Part shown: positions 26,201 to 36,871 of the stretch, one piece after another
Layout: each line of letters opens with the position of its first letter
Position numbering within the stretch: the stretch's first letter is position 1
DNA from: Rhodospirillaceae bacterium
GTDB lineage: Bacteria > Pseudomonadota > Alphaproteobacteria > Rhodospirillales > Casp-alpha2
Length of the DNA stretch: 64,000 nt
Reading direction: 5' to 3'
NCBI GenBank assembly: GCA_016845145.1
Contig: JAERTE010000136.1
Coordinates: 1-64,000 of the forward strand
Notes under the pieces: generated by a model
Database searches by the model: none
Seen by the model: only the letters and a program-made list of their open reading frames with translations
Told to the model about the DNA's origin: nothing
Program-made: the position numbers and the translations under genes

Positions 26201-26360
26201 CGCCGTTGCTCCCGCGCTTGTAATTCTTAGCTAGAGAAAACAAATAATGTCGTATGGCGTTTCAGGCAAAGCTTTTCGCCGCTCTTTTCCCTCACTCTTT
26301 TCCCTGGGGGGGTCGTTGCGCTAAATTGGCTGCGGATTCCGATAGAGAGGAAAAACGAAC

Positions 26361-26834
26361 ATGCCCACCGTTTCCATGACCGTAAACGGCAAGGCCGTCA
26401 GCGGCGACGTTGAAGGCCGCACACTGTTGGTGGACTTCCTGCGCGAGCACTTAAGGCTGACCGGCACGCACGTGGGCTGTGACACCAGCCAATGTGGTGC
26501 GTGCACCGTGCACGTGGATGGCCTGTCGGTGAAATCCTGCGCCATGTTGGCCGTGCAGGCGGATGGTTCCCGCGTGGCGACCATCGAAAGCGTTGCCGAT
26601 GGTGATGAGCTGCACCCCATGCAGGAAGCCTTCCGCGACAATCACGGGCTGCAATGCGGTTTTTGCACACCGGGCATGGTGATGACCGCGCTGGCGCTGG
26701 TAAAAGACAACCCGGATCCGACGGAGCGCGACGTGCGCGACGGCCTGGAAGGCAATCTGTGCCGCTGTACGGGCTACCAGAATATCGTCAAATCGATCTT
26801 GGACGGCGCCAAGGCCATGCGGGAGGGCGCATAG
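26361..26834 (+). CDS. coxS: CO dehydrogenase-like small subunit, 2x[2Fe-2S]
   Basis: [41 protein letters not shown]. Confidence 0.93.
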   Translation: MPTVSMTVNGKAVSGDVEGRTLLVDFLREHLRLTGTHVGCDTSQCGACTVHVDGLSVKSCAMLAVQADGSRVATIESVADGDELHPMQEAFRDNHGLQCGFCTPGMVMTALALVKDNPDPTERDVRDGLEGNLCRCTGYQNIVKSILDGAKAMREGA

Positions 26835-26835
26835 C

Positions 26836-27630
26836 ATGTACGATTTCAACTTCCACAAACCCGCAACTCTGGACGCCGCCCTGGAAACCTTCGAGAGCAG
26901 CGACGACGGCCAGTTTATGGCGGGTGGACAAACGATGATCCCGGTCATGAAACAGCGTCTGGCGATGCCGTCGGATGTAATCGATCTTGGTGCCATCGAT
27001 GATCTCAACGGCATTTCTGCTGGCAACGGACTCGTCTCCATCGGTGCCATGACGCCGCATGCCGCCGTTGCTGCGTCCGGCACCGTTCAGGATGCAATCC
27101 CGGCGCTGGCCGAGTTGGCCGGCCGTATTGGTGACCCGCATGTGCGCAATCGCGGCACCATCGGCGGTTCCATCGCCAACAGCGACCCGGCCGCCGACTA
27201 TCCGGCCGCAGTGCTCGGCCTCAAGGCTATTGTGCGGACCAACAGACGCGAGGTTGCCGCCGATGACTTTTTCACAGATCTGTTCGAAACCGCGCTTGAT
27301 GAGGGCGAACTGATTATCGCTGTCGATTTTCCGATTGCAGATGCCGCGGCGTACGAAAAGTTCGAGAACCCGGCGTCGCGCTTTGCCCTGGTCGGCGTCA
27401 TGGTTTGTCGCACCGGTAGCGACGTACGGGTCGCGGTCACCGGCGCCGGACCGTGTGCGTTCCGGGTGACGGAAATGGAACAAGCCTTAGCCGCGAACTT
27501 CAATCCCGAAGCTCTTAAAGGGATCAGCATCGGTGCGGACGATCTCAACAGCGACATCCACGCCTCCGCCGAATACCGCGCGCATTTGGTCGGCGTCATG
27601 GCCGGGCGCGCCGTCGGACGCATGGCTTGA
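26836..27630 (+). CDS. coxM: CO dehydrogenase-like medium (FAD) subunit
   Basis: AGGQTMIPVMKQRL, RNRGTIGGSIANSDPAADYPA. Confidence 0.92.
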   Translation: MYDFNFHKPATLDAALETFESSDDGQFMAGGQTMIPVMKQRLAMPSDVIDLGAIDDLNGISAGNGLVSIGAMTPHAAVAASGTVQDAIPALAELAGRIGDPHVRNRGTIGGSIANSDPAADYPAAVLGLKAIVRTNRREVAADDFFTDLFETALDEGELIIAVDFPIADAAAYEKFENPASRFALVGVMVCRTGSDVRVAVTGAGPCAFRVTEMEQALAANFNPEALKGISIGADDLNSDIHASAEYRAHLVGVMAGRAVGRMA

Positions 27631-27641
27631 GGAGCACCCGC

Positions 27642-29987
27642 ATGGAGACAGTTGAAATCGGCCAATCGGTGCGCCGCCGCGAAGACCATCGCTTTCTAAC
27701 CGGCGCCGGACGCTATGTCGACGACGTCAACTTGAGCGGTCAGGCCTACGCCGGCGTGTTGCGTTCACCCCATGCACATGCGCGCATCAACGCTATCGAC
27801 GCCACCGAAGCCCTTGCCTTGGAAGGCGTATTGTTGGTTGTCACCGGCGACGACTGGAAAGCCGCCGGGTACGGTTCGATCCCGACACGCTCGGGCGTCA
27901 AAACCAAAATTGACGGCACGCCGCTCAATCAGCCGGCGCGTCATTGCATCGCCATCGACCGAGTGCGCTACGTGGGCCAGGAAGTGGCCTTGGTGGTGGC
28001 GGAGACACCGGCATTGGCGCTCGACGCCATGGAGTTGATCGATGTCGATTACGACACGCTCGATGCCGTCACTGATGCCGGCGCCGCTGCAGCCGATGGC
28101 GCGCCGCAACTGTGGGATGACATCCCGGGCAATTTCTGTCTCGACTTTGAGCTCGGCGACAAGGACGGCGTTAACGCCGCTTTCGCGGACGCCGACCATG
28201 TGGTCACGCTGCATGTGGTCAACAACCGCGTCACCTCCGTGCCCATGGAGCCTCGTGGCGCCGTCGCTGATTTTGATGCGGAGACAGAAAGCTTCACGCT
28301 GCACAATTCATCGCAGAATATCCATGCCAACCGCGGCGCTTTTGCCGACGACGTTTTAAACATCGCCACTGAAAAGCTGCATCATCTGGCCCCCGATGTG
28401 GGTGGGGGCTTTGGCGCCAAAAACGGTATCTACGGCGAGCCCGCCCTTTTGCTGCATGCGGCGCGGGAACTGAGACGCCCAGTGAAATGGATCGCCAACC
28501 GAACGGAAGCCTTCCTCGCCGACACCCATGGCCGCGGCCAATCCAGCACCGTATCGCTGGCGTTGGATGGGGACGGCACCTTTCGGGCACTAAGGACGGA
28601 CAGCCTTGGCGGCATTGGCGCATTTTGCGCCACCGTGGGGCCGTTTACCATCAGCGGCGGATCGGCCCGAACGCAAGGCGGCCCGTACCGGTTTCCCGCC
28701 ATGTACTATACCGGCACCGGCGTGTTCACCAACACCATGCTGATGGACCCCTACCGCGGCGCAGGCCGGCCCGAAGCCACCTATCAAACCGAGCGCATCA
28801 TTGAACACGCGGCGCGCGAGATCGGCATGGACCCGGTGGAGCTTCGGCGCAAAAACCTACTACGGCCCGACGAGCTGCCGCTGAAAACATCCATGAACCT
28901 GGACGTGGACTGCGGCAATTTTCCGCAGCTGTTCGAGCGCACGCTGGAAATGAGTGATCGGCCTGGATATGCGGCACGCGTCGCCGCCAGTAGCGCCAAG
29001 GGATTGCGGCGCGGCTTTGCCATTGCGCCCTACCTGGAGTGCACCGGCGGCGGGCCGAAAGAACACACCGGCGTTACTTTCAATCGTGACGGCACGGTTG
29101 AGCTGGCAACCGGCGCGCATTCCACCGGCATGGGGATTGAGACGTCCCTGTCGCAAATTCTGGCGGCAACCCTGGGCCTGTCGATTGACGATATCTCCTT
29201 CGTTCAAGCCGACACCGATGCAACGCCCTTGGGCGGCGGCCACGGCGGGTCGCGCAATATGGAAGTCGGCGGCTCGTCCGTGCTGCAGGCGGCGCAAGAG
29301 ATCATCACCAAGGGCTGCGCTGTCGCTGCGGAAGCATTTGGCATCAACGCGGATCAGGTGGAGTTCGCCGATGGCCGTTTTTTCGAAGCCACCACCAACC
29401 ACACCATGACAATCCGAGAAGTGATTGAAGCCGCCTTTGACGCCCACGGAGCCGAAGGCGGTGACAGCGGTAACGGCCTCGATACGCAATCCGTTTACGC
29501 CCGAGAGATCATCTCCATCCCCAACGGCTGCCATGCCGCGGAGGTCGAGGTCGACCCCGAAACCGGCGCCATCATTGTCGACGGTTACTGGGTAATGGAT
29601 GACTTCGGCACCGTTATCAATCCGATGCTCGCCGACGGACAGGTCATGGGCGGAATTGCCCAGGGCATTGGCCAGGCATTGATGGAAAATATCGTCTACG
29701 ACCCCGATAGCGGCCAGTTGTTGAGCGCGTCGCTGAGCGACTATGCGCTGCCCCGGGCCAACACCATCCCCAATATGGAAATCGGTTATTTCGAAGGCGC
29801 GCCAACCAAGAAAAACCCGCTCGGCGTCAAAGGGTCGGGCGAGGCTGGCTGCGTCGGCGCGCTGCCGGCCGTGGTCAATGCGGTGCTTGATGCCTTGAAA
29901 GACGACGGTGTGCGCGATTTGGAAATGCCATTAACTCCAGAACGGGTCTGGCGGGCGCTCCACGAAACCGCTAAAACCAAAGCATAA
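27642..29987 (+). CDS. CO dehydrogenase/xanthine dehydrogenase-like Mo-binding large subunit (form II-like)
   Basis: GGGFGAKNGIYGE, PYRGAGRPEATY (form II-like active-site loop), GGGHGGSRNMEVGG. Confidence 0.92.
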   Translation: METVEIGQSVRRREDHRFLTGAGRYVDDVNLSGQAYAGVLRSPHAHARINAIDATEALALEGVLLVVTGDDWKAAGYGSIPTRSGVKTKIDGTPLNQPARHCIAIDRVRYVGQEVALVVAETPALALDAMELIDVDYDTLDAVTDAGAAAADGAPQLWDDIPGNFCLDFELGDKDGVNAAFADADHVVTLHVVNNRVTSVPMEPRGAVADFDAETESFTLHNSSQNIHANRGAFADDVLNIATEKLHHLAPDVGGGFGAKNGIYGEPALLLHAARELRRPVKWIANRTEAFLADTHGRGQSSTVSLALDGDGTFRALRTDSLGGIGAFCATVGPFTISGGSARTQGGPYRFPAMYYTGTGVFTNTMLMDPYRGAGRPEATYQTERIIEHAAREIGMDPVELRRKNLLRPDELPLKTSMNLDVDCGNFPQLFERTLEMSDRPGYAARVAASSAKGLRRGFAIAPYLECTGGGPKEHTGVTFNRDGTVELATGAHSTGMGIETSLSQILAATLGLSIDDISFVQADTDATPLGGGHGGSRNMEVGGSSVLQAAQEIITKGCAVAAEAFGINADQVEFADGRFFEATTNHTMTIREVIEAAFDAHGAEGGDSGNGLDTQSVYAREIISIPNGCHAAEVEVDPETGAIIVDGYWVMDDFGTVINPMLADGQVMGGIAQGIGQALMENIVYDPDSGQLLSASLSDYALPRANTIPNMEIGYFEGAPTKKNPLGVKGSGEAGCVGALPAVVNAVLDALKDDGVRDLEMPLTPERVWRALHETAKTKA

Positions 29988-30006
29988 ACAAGAACAAAGG
30001 GACATA

Positions 30007-30056
30007 TAGGCTTTTAATGTCGCGTCTCAAGTAGGCTTTTAATGTCGCGTCTCAAG
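30007..30056 (+). repeat. Perfect tandem duplication of 25 bp spanning the start codon of the 30042 gene
   Basis: TAGGCTTTTAATGTCGCGTCTCAAG x2. Confidence 0.95.
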
Positions 30057-32240
30057 CTGATTGATGTTGCGCCCGGTATTGTCTGGGTTGAAGCGCCGGA
30101 AGCGGACCTGCGCATTCAGTGCGGCTGCCCGGCCGACAGCGTCAAACACCTGATGCGCCAGGGCCTTGTGGCCGCCGCGGAAATCGACGGCGTCAGCTAT
30201 GAGGCGGGCCCCAACGCCATCTTGCTTTCCGACGTGCCGCTGCAAGGCGGCGGCTTTGCCAACCTGGCGGAGTTTCCGGTTCTGCAAATGCTCTATCGTC
30301 AGGGGATGATCATTCCAGGCCATCCTTGCAACACCGGTCAACGGCCCTTGTTGTTGGGTGACCGCGAACAATTGCGTTCACAGCTGGAATATATCCATCG
30401 CGGCAATTACGGCTTGGTGTCAGAAGAGGAAATTCTCGAGACCGGCATCCCCGCCGATCAAGCGCGCGAGATGATGGCCATCAAACTGAAATTCGCGTTC
30501 GGAAAAATCGCCGAACCCACCGAGCTTCTGGAAACGCTGGAACTTGGCCATAACGTCACGGAGATCCGCGGTGGCGTCACTGTGCTTCGCATGAAGCGCA
30601 ACCATTTCCGATTCACACTCGGCGACGACGTCGTTGAGATCGACCTCAATCTGGGACCCGGCGAACGCTACTCATCACCCTACCCGATGGAATACCACGA
30701 TGTAGAACGCGAGACATTCGCTGTGCTGCATTCTGGCGAAGGTGACGGTTGGGACATCCACCGCCCCGCCATGTCCAGTGTTCTGATGCACCACGGGCGG
30801 ATTTTCCTGATCGACGCGGGCCCGAACCTGGAAACCATCCTCACAGCACTCGGCATCAGCATCAACGAGATTGATGGTGTTTTCCAAACCCATGCGCACG
30901 ACGACCATTTCGCCGGGCTGACGACACTCATGCAGGCCGACCACCGAATCAAATTCATGGCGACACCATTGGTCCGGTCTTCGGTGACTCGAAAACTCTC
31001 TGCGTTGTTGCGGATCGACGAGGCAGATTTTGTTCATTACTTCGAACCTGTCGACCTGGAAATGGATGCCTGGAACGACTTCGCCGGACTGGAAGCGAGG
31101 CCTTCTTACTCACTACACCCCGTAGAGACCACGATCTTCAGGTTCCGGGCCGAAGGACCGGATGGGTATCGCACCTATGCCCACCTGGCTGATATTGCCT
31201 CGTTCCAGGTACTCGACGACATGGCGGCCAATCCCATTCCGGGATTGCCCGATGATTTGACCGCGCGCACGCGCGAAACCTATCTGGAGCCGGCAAACCT
31301 GAAAAAGCTGGATATCGGGGGCGGCCTGATTCACGGCATGGCCGCTGACTTCGAAAACGATCAGTCCGACAAAATCGTGCTTTCGCACGTCGCCCGGCGA
31401 TTGACCATGGACGAAGAAAGTGTCGGATCAGGCGCTAGGTTTGGCGCTATTGATGTCCTGATTCCGGGCAAGGTTGGTTTCGTGAACCGTTTTATCGACA
31501 CTTTTCTTACCGCCAACTTCCCCGATGTCCCGCATGAGGAACTGCTGACATTGATGGACAACCCGGTAGAAACCCTGCCGCCCGGGTGCATTCTGATTGA
31601 GAAAGGTGTTACCAACGAAGACATCTACTTGGTGTTGGCCGGCAACGTTGAAATGGATGATTCGGAAACCGGCACCACCAACATCCTGTCCGCCGGCGCG
31701 TTCATAGGCGAGACATCCGGACTGCACCGGTTGCCTTCGGCGGAGACCTTCCGTGCAGCCAGTTATATTCGCGCGCTTCGGCTGAAAGCGGAGCAATACA
31801 TTGATTTCGTCAACACCAATGCATTGTTCGAGGAAATCGTGCAGTTGGAGGAAAGACGCGAATTTTTGTCGCGCACGCGTCTGTTCGGTGAAGCTCTTTC
31901 ATATCCGACGCTAAACAAGGTCGCCAAATCCATGATACCGCTCGAGTTGGAAAAACGCCCCAATCTCGCCGATCTGGCGGAGGATTTCCTCTATGTCGTC
32001 GACACAGGCATGCTGATCCGCCTGAATGACGATGCCGAGCCGGAGCTTTTAAATACCGGGGATTTCTTTGGCGAAGAGTCAGCTCTCATGGGCCGACCGC
32101 GCCGTTTCAGCCTACATGCTAAGGAAGACGCCCAGGTCTATGCGGTTCCCAATACAGTTTTCAAGGACATTCCCGTGGTACGCTGGAAACTGTTCGAAAG
32201 CTGGAACAAGCGCCGTCAAGCGCGTAATGGCGGCGCCTGA
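30042..32240 (+). CDS. MBL-fold protein with cyclic-nucleotide-binding domains
   Basis: THAHDDHFAGL (MBL HxHxDH); two cNMP-like segments (GNVEMDDSETG...GAFIGETS; GDFFGEESALMGRPRRFS). Confidence 0.8.
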   Translation: MSRLKLIDVAPGIVWVEAPEADLRIQCGCPADSVKHLMRQGLVAAAEIDGVSYEAGPNAILLSDVPLQGGGFANLAEFPVLQMLYRQGMIIPGHPCNTGQRPLLLGDREQLRSQLEYIHRGNYGLVSEEEILETGIPADQAREMMAIKLKFAFGKIAEPTELLETLELGHNVTEIRGGVTVLRMKRNHFRFTLGDDVVEIDLNLGPGERYSSPYPMEYHDVERETFAVLHSGEGDGWDIHRPAMSSVLMHHGRIFLIDAGPNLETILTALGISINEIDGVFQTHAHDDHFAGLTTLMQADHRIKFMATPLVRSSVTRKLSALLRIDEADFVHYFEPVDLEMDAWNDFAGLEARPSYSLHPVETTIFRFRAEGPDGYRTYAHLADIASFQVLDDMAANPIPGLPDDLTARTRETYLEPANLKKLDIGGGLIHGMAADFENDQSDKIVLSHVARRLTMDEESVGSGARFGAIDVLIPGKVGFVNRFIDTFLTANFPDVPHEELLTLMDNPVETLPPGCILIEKGVTNEDIYLVLAGNVEMDDSETGTTNILSAGAFIGETSGLHRLPSAETFRAASYIRALRLKAEQYIDFVNTNALFEEIVQLEERREFLSRTRLFGEALSYPTLNKVAKSMIPLELEKRPNLADLAEDFLYVVDTGMLIRLNDDAEPELLNTGDFFGEESALMGRPRRFSLHAKEDAQVYAVPNTVFKDIPVVRWKLFESWNKRRQARNGGA

Positions 32241-32246
32241 GCTGCG

Positions 32247-33293
32247 TCACGCAGCCTGCCGGGCCGCCCCCATGAAACGCGCTTCAGCCATCCGGTCAGC
32301 GACAATTTCAGGCATGCTGTCTTCAACGCTGGCGCGCGCGAAAACCTGCATCAAGGTATCGTAGATACCTTCCACGCGCTTCATTACCTGCGCCGTACTG
32401 TAATCAGGCCCTTCTGCGGCGATGTCGATGACTCCACCTGCGTTGATGACATAGTCCGGCGCATAAAGGATGCCACGCTCCTTCAATACAAGACCGTGAC
32501 GGCTCTCCGCCAGTTGGTTATTCGCAGACCCAGCGACTATCATCGTCTGGAGTTCCGGAATAGTTTCGTCGTTGAGGCCGGCACCAAGCGCGCAGGGCGC
32601 AAATACGTCGGCGGCGACGCGATGTATCTCCGAAGCGCCGACCGCAATCGCTCCTGGTGCTTGCTGTACGTCCCGCACCCGTGCGGGATCGATATCGGCG
32701 ACAGTTAACTTTGCACCGGCCTGGCAGAGATACTCACAAAGCGATTGTCCGACACTGCCGAGACCTTGGACTGCAACACTCACGCCATCAAGATCCTCTC
32801 GATCGAGGCGGTGTTTGACGGCAGCCTTGATCCCCAAAAACACGCCCCACGCCGTCGCGGGCGAAGGATTGCCGCTACCGTCCGACACGCCGTGCGCATA
32901 GGGTGTCACGCGCCGCATGACATCCATATCGCCGACCGTCATGCCGACGTCTTCGCCACTATGGTAACGTCCGTTCAAGCTGTCGATGAAGCGGCCCATG
33001 GCCAGCACCAGCGCGTCGTTCTTATCGCGGTGCGGGTCGCCGATAATCACCGACTTGCCGCCGCCGAAATCAAGCCCGGCCATCGCCGCTTTATAGGTCA
33101 TGCCCTTCGATAATCTGAGCACATCGTCGATCGCTTCATCGTCGCTCTCATAAGGCCACATCCGGCATCCACCCAAGGCGGGGCCCAGGTTGCGGTTGTG
33201 AACGGCGATAATAGCTTTCAGGCCACTTGCGCGATCATGGTGAAAGACCACTTCTTCGTGGTTGTCGAAATCAGGCCGGGAAAATACGGACAT
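32247..33293 (-). CDS. Leu/Phe/Val/Glu dehydrogenase family
   Basis: GPALGGCRMWPYESDDEAIDDVLRLSKGMTYKAAMAGLDFGGGKSVI. Confidence 0.9.
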   Translation of the reverse strand: MSVFSRPDFDNHEEVVFHHDRASGLKAIIAVHNRNLGPALGGCRMWPYESDDEAIDDVLRLSKGMTYKAAMAGLDFGGGKSVIIGDPHRDKNDALVLAMGRFIDSLNGRYHSGEDVGMTVGDMDVMRRVTPYAHGVSDGSGNPSPATAWGVFLGIKAAVKHRLDREDLDGVSVAVQGLGSVGQSLCEYLCQAGAKLTVADIDPARVRDVQQAPGAIAVGASEIHRVAADVFAPCALGAGLNDETIPELQTMIVAGSANNQLAESRHGLVLKERGILYAPDYVINAGGVIDIAAEGPDYSTAQVMKRVEGIYDTLMQVFARASVEDSMPEIVADRMAEARFMGAARQAA

Positions 33294-33468
33294 GTGGCAT
33301 ACTCCTCTCACGTTTCACATTGTCCCTGCGAAAGAAGTTTATTGATTTCCGCCTAACCTAGCCCGAAAAGGATTAATTGTTAAATAACAACAAGTTGAAG
33401 TCTTTTTCTTGTCACAAACGGCACATGGCCGGTGCTTTATTGCGCAACGCCCGACATATTGCGAAAGA

Positions 33469-33849
33469 TTATGACGGATCGGCCGCCTCGGTCGACCACC
33501 GAGCCACAAACTGGTCGATAGCGGCGCGTGCCGGTGCCGCCGCGAGCCCGACCAACTCGGCGCGCAGGTAGATTACGACGAACGTCAGGGCCGTCATGTT
33601 GGCTTGCTCGTTGCGGCGGCGCGCTTCCTTGTTCAGCTTGCGGTATTCGTACTCAGCGCGCTTGAGATCAATAGACGCGCGCCCGAACATTTCGTGCGCA
33701 CGGTCCAGGTGCTCGGAGAACGTCGCCGCAATCTCTGACAAGCGAGTGTCGGTGAACGTCTGCTCCGCTTGCTCGATAATCACCGGCGCATCCTTGTTGA
33801 TCTGCCGCGCCTTGCGCTCGTCACTGTTGCCGAACAGTCCAAAAATCAT
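33469..33849 (-). CDS. Hypothetical protein
   Basis: MIFGLFGNSDERKARQINKDAP...; intergenic, plausible composition. Confidence 0.6.
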   Translation of the reverse strand: MIFGLFGNSDERKARQINKDAPVIIEQAEQTFTDTRLSEIAATFSEHLDRAHEMFGRASIDLKRAEYEYRKLNKEARRRNEQANMTALTFVVIYLRAELVGLAAAPARAAIDQFVARWSTEAADPS

Positions 33850-33984
33850 CTTTCGCTCCTTTTTGGCCGACGACCTCCCCTGGTCCACTTGGCCCACGCG
33901 CGGCCATGGTATAGGGTCAGCCCGGAAATTCGAAGCTCATAAACCAACACTCCACAACGTCCGGAAACCAAAGGACTTCAGATC

Positions 33985-34647
33985 ATGCCGATCCAGCGCT
34001 ACCAGACCGATTTCACCCGCCTCTCCGAGGCCGAGCTGACGCCTTGGCGTGACATCCCGCCGGCCATTGTTGGTGATTGCATGAACCGCAACCAGGTCAT
34101 GGCGGCGCGCATCAAACCTGTAGCGCCCGGTACGGCACTGGTGGGCCAGGCGCGCACGGTGACAATCATGGTCGGCGACAACGCCGCCATCCACGCCGCC
34201 ATCGGCATTGCCGAACCGGGCGAGATTTTGGTGGTCGACGGTCGGGCGCATTTGGATACGGCCGTTTGGGGCGGCATAATGACCCGCGCCGCCATGCAAC
34301 GAGGCCTCGCCGGGCTGGTCCTCGACGGCGCCGTGCGCGACGTCGCGGAAATCCGTGAATTGGGTTTTCCGGTGTTTTGCGCCGGTGTCGTCCCGGCGGG
34401 CCCTAGCAAGGGGTTCGGCGGCATCATCGATGGCACTATTGCCTGTGCTGAATGTCCCGTGAGCCCCGGCGATATCGTTGTCGGCGATGACGACGGCATC
34501 GCCATCGTGCCGTTGGCGCGCCAAAGTGAATTGCTCGTCGCCTCGCGCGAGAAAATCCGCGCCGAAGAGGCCATCAACGCCGAAACCGCCAAAGGTATTC
34601 TGCCGGCCGAAAGAATGGGACTGCCGGCGCCGGAAATTATCGGCTAG
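33985..34647 (+). CDS. RraA family protein / HMG aldolase-like
   Basis: DNAAIHAAIGIAEPGEILVVDGRAHLDTAVWGGIMTRAAMQRGLAGLVLDGAVRD. Confidence 0.9.
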   Translation: MPIQRYQTDFTRLSEAELTPWRDIPPAIVGDCMNRNQVMAARIKPVAPGTALVGQARTVTIMVGDNAAIHAAIGIAEPGEILVVDGRAHLDTAVWGGIMTRAAMQRGLAGLVLDGAVRDVAEIRELGFPVFCAGVVPAGPSKGFGGIIDGTIACAECPVSPGDIVVGDDDGIAIVPLARQSELLVASREKIRAEEAINAETAKGILPAERMGLPAPEIIG

Positions 34648-34655
34648 GGGTAAAT

Positions 34656-35306
34656 TCAGACTTTGAAGTTGTCGATCACCCACGGTTCGTCGTTGGCGGC
34701 GTCGAGCCATGTCTGCATGTCCGGCCACTGCCAGACCGCTTCCGCATAGGCCGCCGCCTCACCGGACAACTCGATCCCATATGTGCGGAATCTGCCGACC
34801 ACCGGCGCATAAAAAGCATCGGCGATGCAGAACTCGCCGAACAAGAATGGCCCGCCAGTGCCAAAGCGACGTCGGCAATCGGTCCACAGTGCAACGATAC
34901 GCGCAATGTCGTCGGCTACGCCGGGCCCAATCTCACCGCCCAGATCACGGCTGCGCAGGTCCATGGGCAGATGCTCGCGCAGGTTCATGAAGCCTGAGTG
35001 CATCTCGCTGGTGATCGCCCGCGCCTGGGCCCGCGCTTCGACATCGTCCGGCCACAGGCGTCTTTCCGGGAACAACTCAGCCAGATACTCGGCAATGGCC
35101 AGCGTGTCCCAGACGGTCACCGCGCCGTAGCGCAGAATGGGTACTTTCGCCGCGGCGGAATGCGCCAAAATAGCGTTTCGGGTTTCCGGCAGATCGAGAG
35201 GGATGACCACTTCGTTGAAGGCGGCGCCGGTCAGTTTCATGACCAGCCAACCACGCAGTGACCAGGACGAGTAATTGCGATTGCCGATGATCAAGGTGAA
35301 TTCCAT
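34656..35306 (-). CDS. Glutathione S-transferase family protein
   Basis: LIIGNRNYSSWSLRGWLVMKL; VWDTLAIAEYLAELFPE. Confidence 0.9.
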   Translation of the reverse strand: MEFTLIIGNRNYSSWSLRGWLVMKLTGAAFNEVVIPLDLPETRNAILAHSAAAKVPILRYGAVTVWDTLAIAEYLAELFPERRLWPDDVEARAQARAITSEMHSGFMNLREHLPMDLRSRDLGGEIGPGVADDIARIVALWTDCRRRFGTGGPFLFGEFCIADAFYAPVVGRFRTYGIELSGEAAAYAEAVWQWPDMQTWLDAANDEPWVIDNFKV

Positions 35307-35386
35307 GGCCGAAGTCTAACGTGCTCTCGTGACGGCGGAAAAGCGATTTCGTTGATTCCAATCCCGTCACTGGTATAAGCAACGGT

Positions 35387-36781
35387 ATGATAGATACATT
35401 GATCGAAAGCGCCGAAGGCGCGATACCCGTCACCCCGGTCCGCTCGGATACGTTCACTGATTGGATATCCACCCAATCCGATACCTTGCAAAGCTGGACG
35501 GCGAGCACCGGGTTCAACGGAGACGCCGGCGCCCTGTCGTTGGTGCCCGGCCCCGGTGGCGACCTTGCGCAGGTATTGTTCGCCGTTCCCGATACGCCCG
35601 ATATTTGGGATTGGGCGCCACTGGCAACCGATTTGCCGATCGGTACCTATGAAATCGACACCACCTTGCCACCGGAACAGGCGCAGGACCTGGCCACGAG
35701 TTGGGGATTGGCGCAGTACCGTTTTGAACGTTACGTCTCAAGCGACAAAGGACGAGCGGTGCTCGTCGTGCCCGAAGGCGCCGATATGGCGGCTGCGGGA
35801 CGCGCGGCGCGCTTTGCGAACCTGGTGCGCGACCTGATCAACACGCCCGCTGCCGACATGGGCCCCGACAATCTGGCGGATGCCGCCGAACGACTTGCGG
35901 GGGAATTCGGCGCGAACATCGACATCATTGCCGGCGACGACTTGCTCAGCCGCAACTATCCGGCCATCCACGCGGTCGGCCGCGCGCATGACCGTGCGCC
36001 GCGCCTGATCGACATCACGTGGGGTGACGCCGACGCGCCGAAACTGACGCTGGTCGGCAAAGGTGTATGTTTCGACACCGGCGGTCTGGACATCAAATCC
36101 GCCACCGGTATGAAATTGATGAAAAAGGATATGGGCGGCGGCGCTCATGTGCTGGGTCTGGCAGGCATGATCATGGATGCTGGCCTCGGTGTGCGGCTTC
36201 GAGTGCTGGTGCCGGCCGTCGAAAACTCCATTGCCGGCAACGCTATGCGGCCTGGCGACGTGGTCATGACCCGCAAAGGCCTAAGCGTTGAAATCGGCAA
36301 CACCGATGCGGAAGGCCGCGTGATTTTGGCCGATGCATTGTTCGAGGCGGCCAACGAACAACCCGAAGCCATTATCGACTTCGCCACGCTGACCGGCGCC
36401 GCGCGCGTCGCGCTCGGGACCGACGTGCCGGCGCTATTCAGCAACGACGACAGCTTGGCCCAGGAGTTGTTGTCTGCCTCCGAGGCCTGCCATGACCCCA
36501 TGTGGCGGATGCCGTTGTGGCAAGGCTACACCAAACTGGTGAAGGGAAAGATCGCCGATCTCAACAACGCGCCGGAAGGCGGCTACGGCGGCGCCATTAC
36601 GGCGGCGTTGTTTTTGGAGCGATTTGTCGAAGCGGAAAATGGCGCGATGGCGCCGTGGGTGCACTTCGATCTGATGGCATGGAACCTAAGCGCGCGACCA
36701 GGCCGGCCGGAAGGCGGCGAAGCCATGGGATTGCGCGCCGTCTTTCACGCGCTGGAAAGGCGTTTCGGAACCGAAACCTGA
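35387..36781 (+). CDS. Leucyl aminopeptidase (M17)
   Basis: VGKGVCFDTGGLDIKSATGMKLMKKDMGG; NTDAEGRVILADAL. Confidence 0.95.
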   Translation: MIDTLIESAEGAIPVTPVRSDTFTDWISTQSDTLQSWTASTGFNGDAGALSLVPGPGGDLAQVLFAVPDTPDIWDWAPLATDLPIGTYEIDTTLPPEQAQDLATSWGLAQYRFERYVSSDKGRAVLVVPEGADMAAAGRAARFANLVRDLINTPAADMGPDNLADAAERLAGEFGANIDIIAGDDLLSRNYPAIHAVGRAHDRAPRLIDITWGDADAPKLTLVGKGVCFDTGGLDIKSATGMKLMKKDMGGGAHVLGLAGMIMDAGLGVRLRVLVPAVENSIAGNAMRPGDVVMTRKGLSVEIGNTDAEGRVILADALFEAANEQPEAIIDFATLTGAARVALGTDVPALFSNDDSLAQELLSASEACHDPMWRMPLWQGYTKLVKGKIADLNNAPEGGYGGAITAALFLERFVEAENGAMAPWVHFDLMAWNLSARPGRPEGGEAMGLRAVFHALERRFGTET

Positions 36782-36871
36782 TAGCGGCTGCCGATTTGGG
36801 ATTGCCCCTATGTCTGAAATCCCGTAGAAGTTACGTTAACGAAACGAACGGTTTTTCAGGATTCCACCCGC

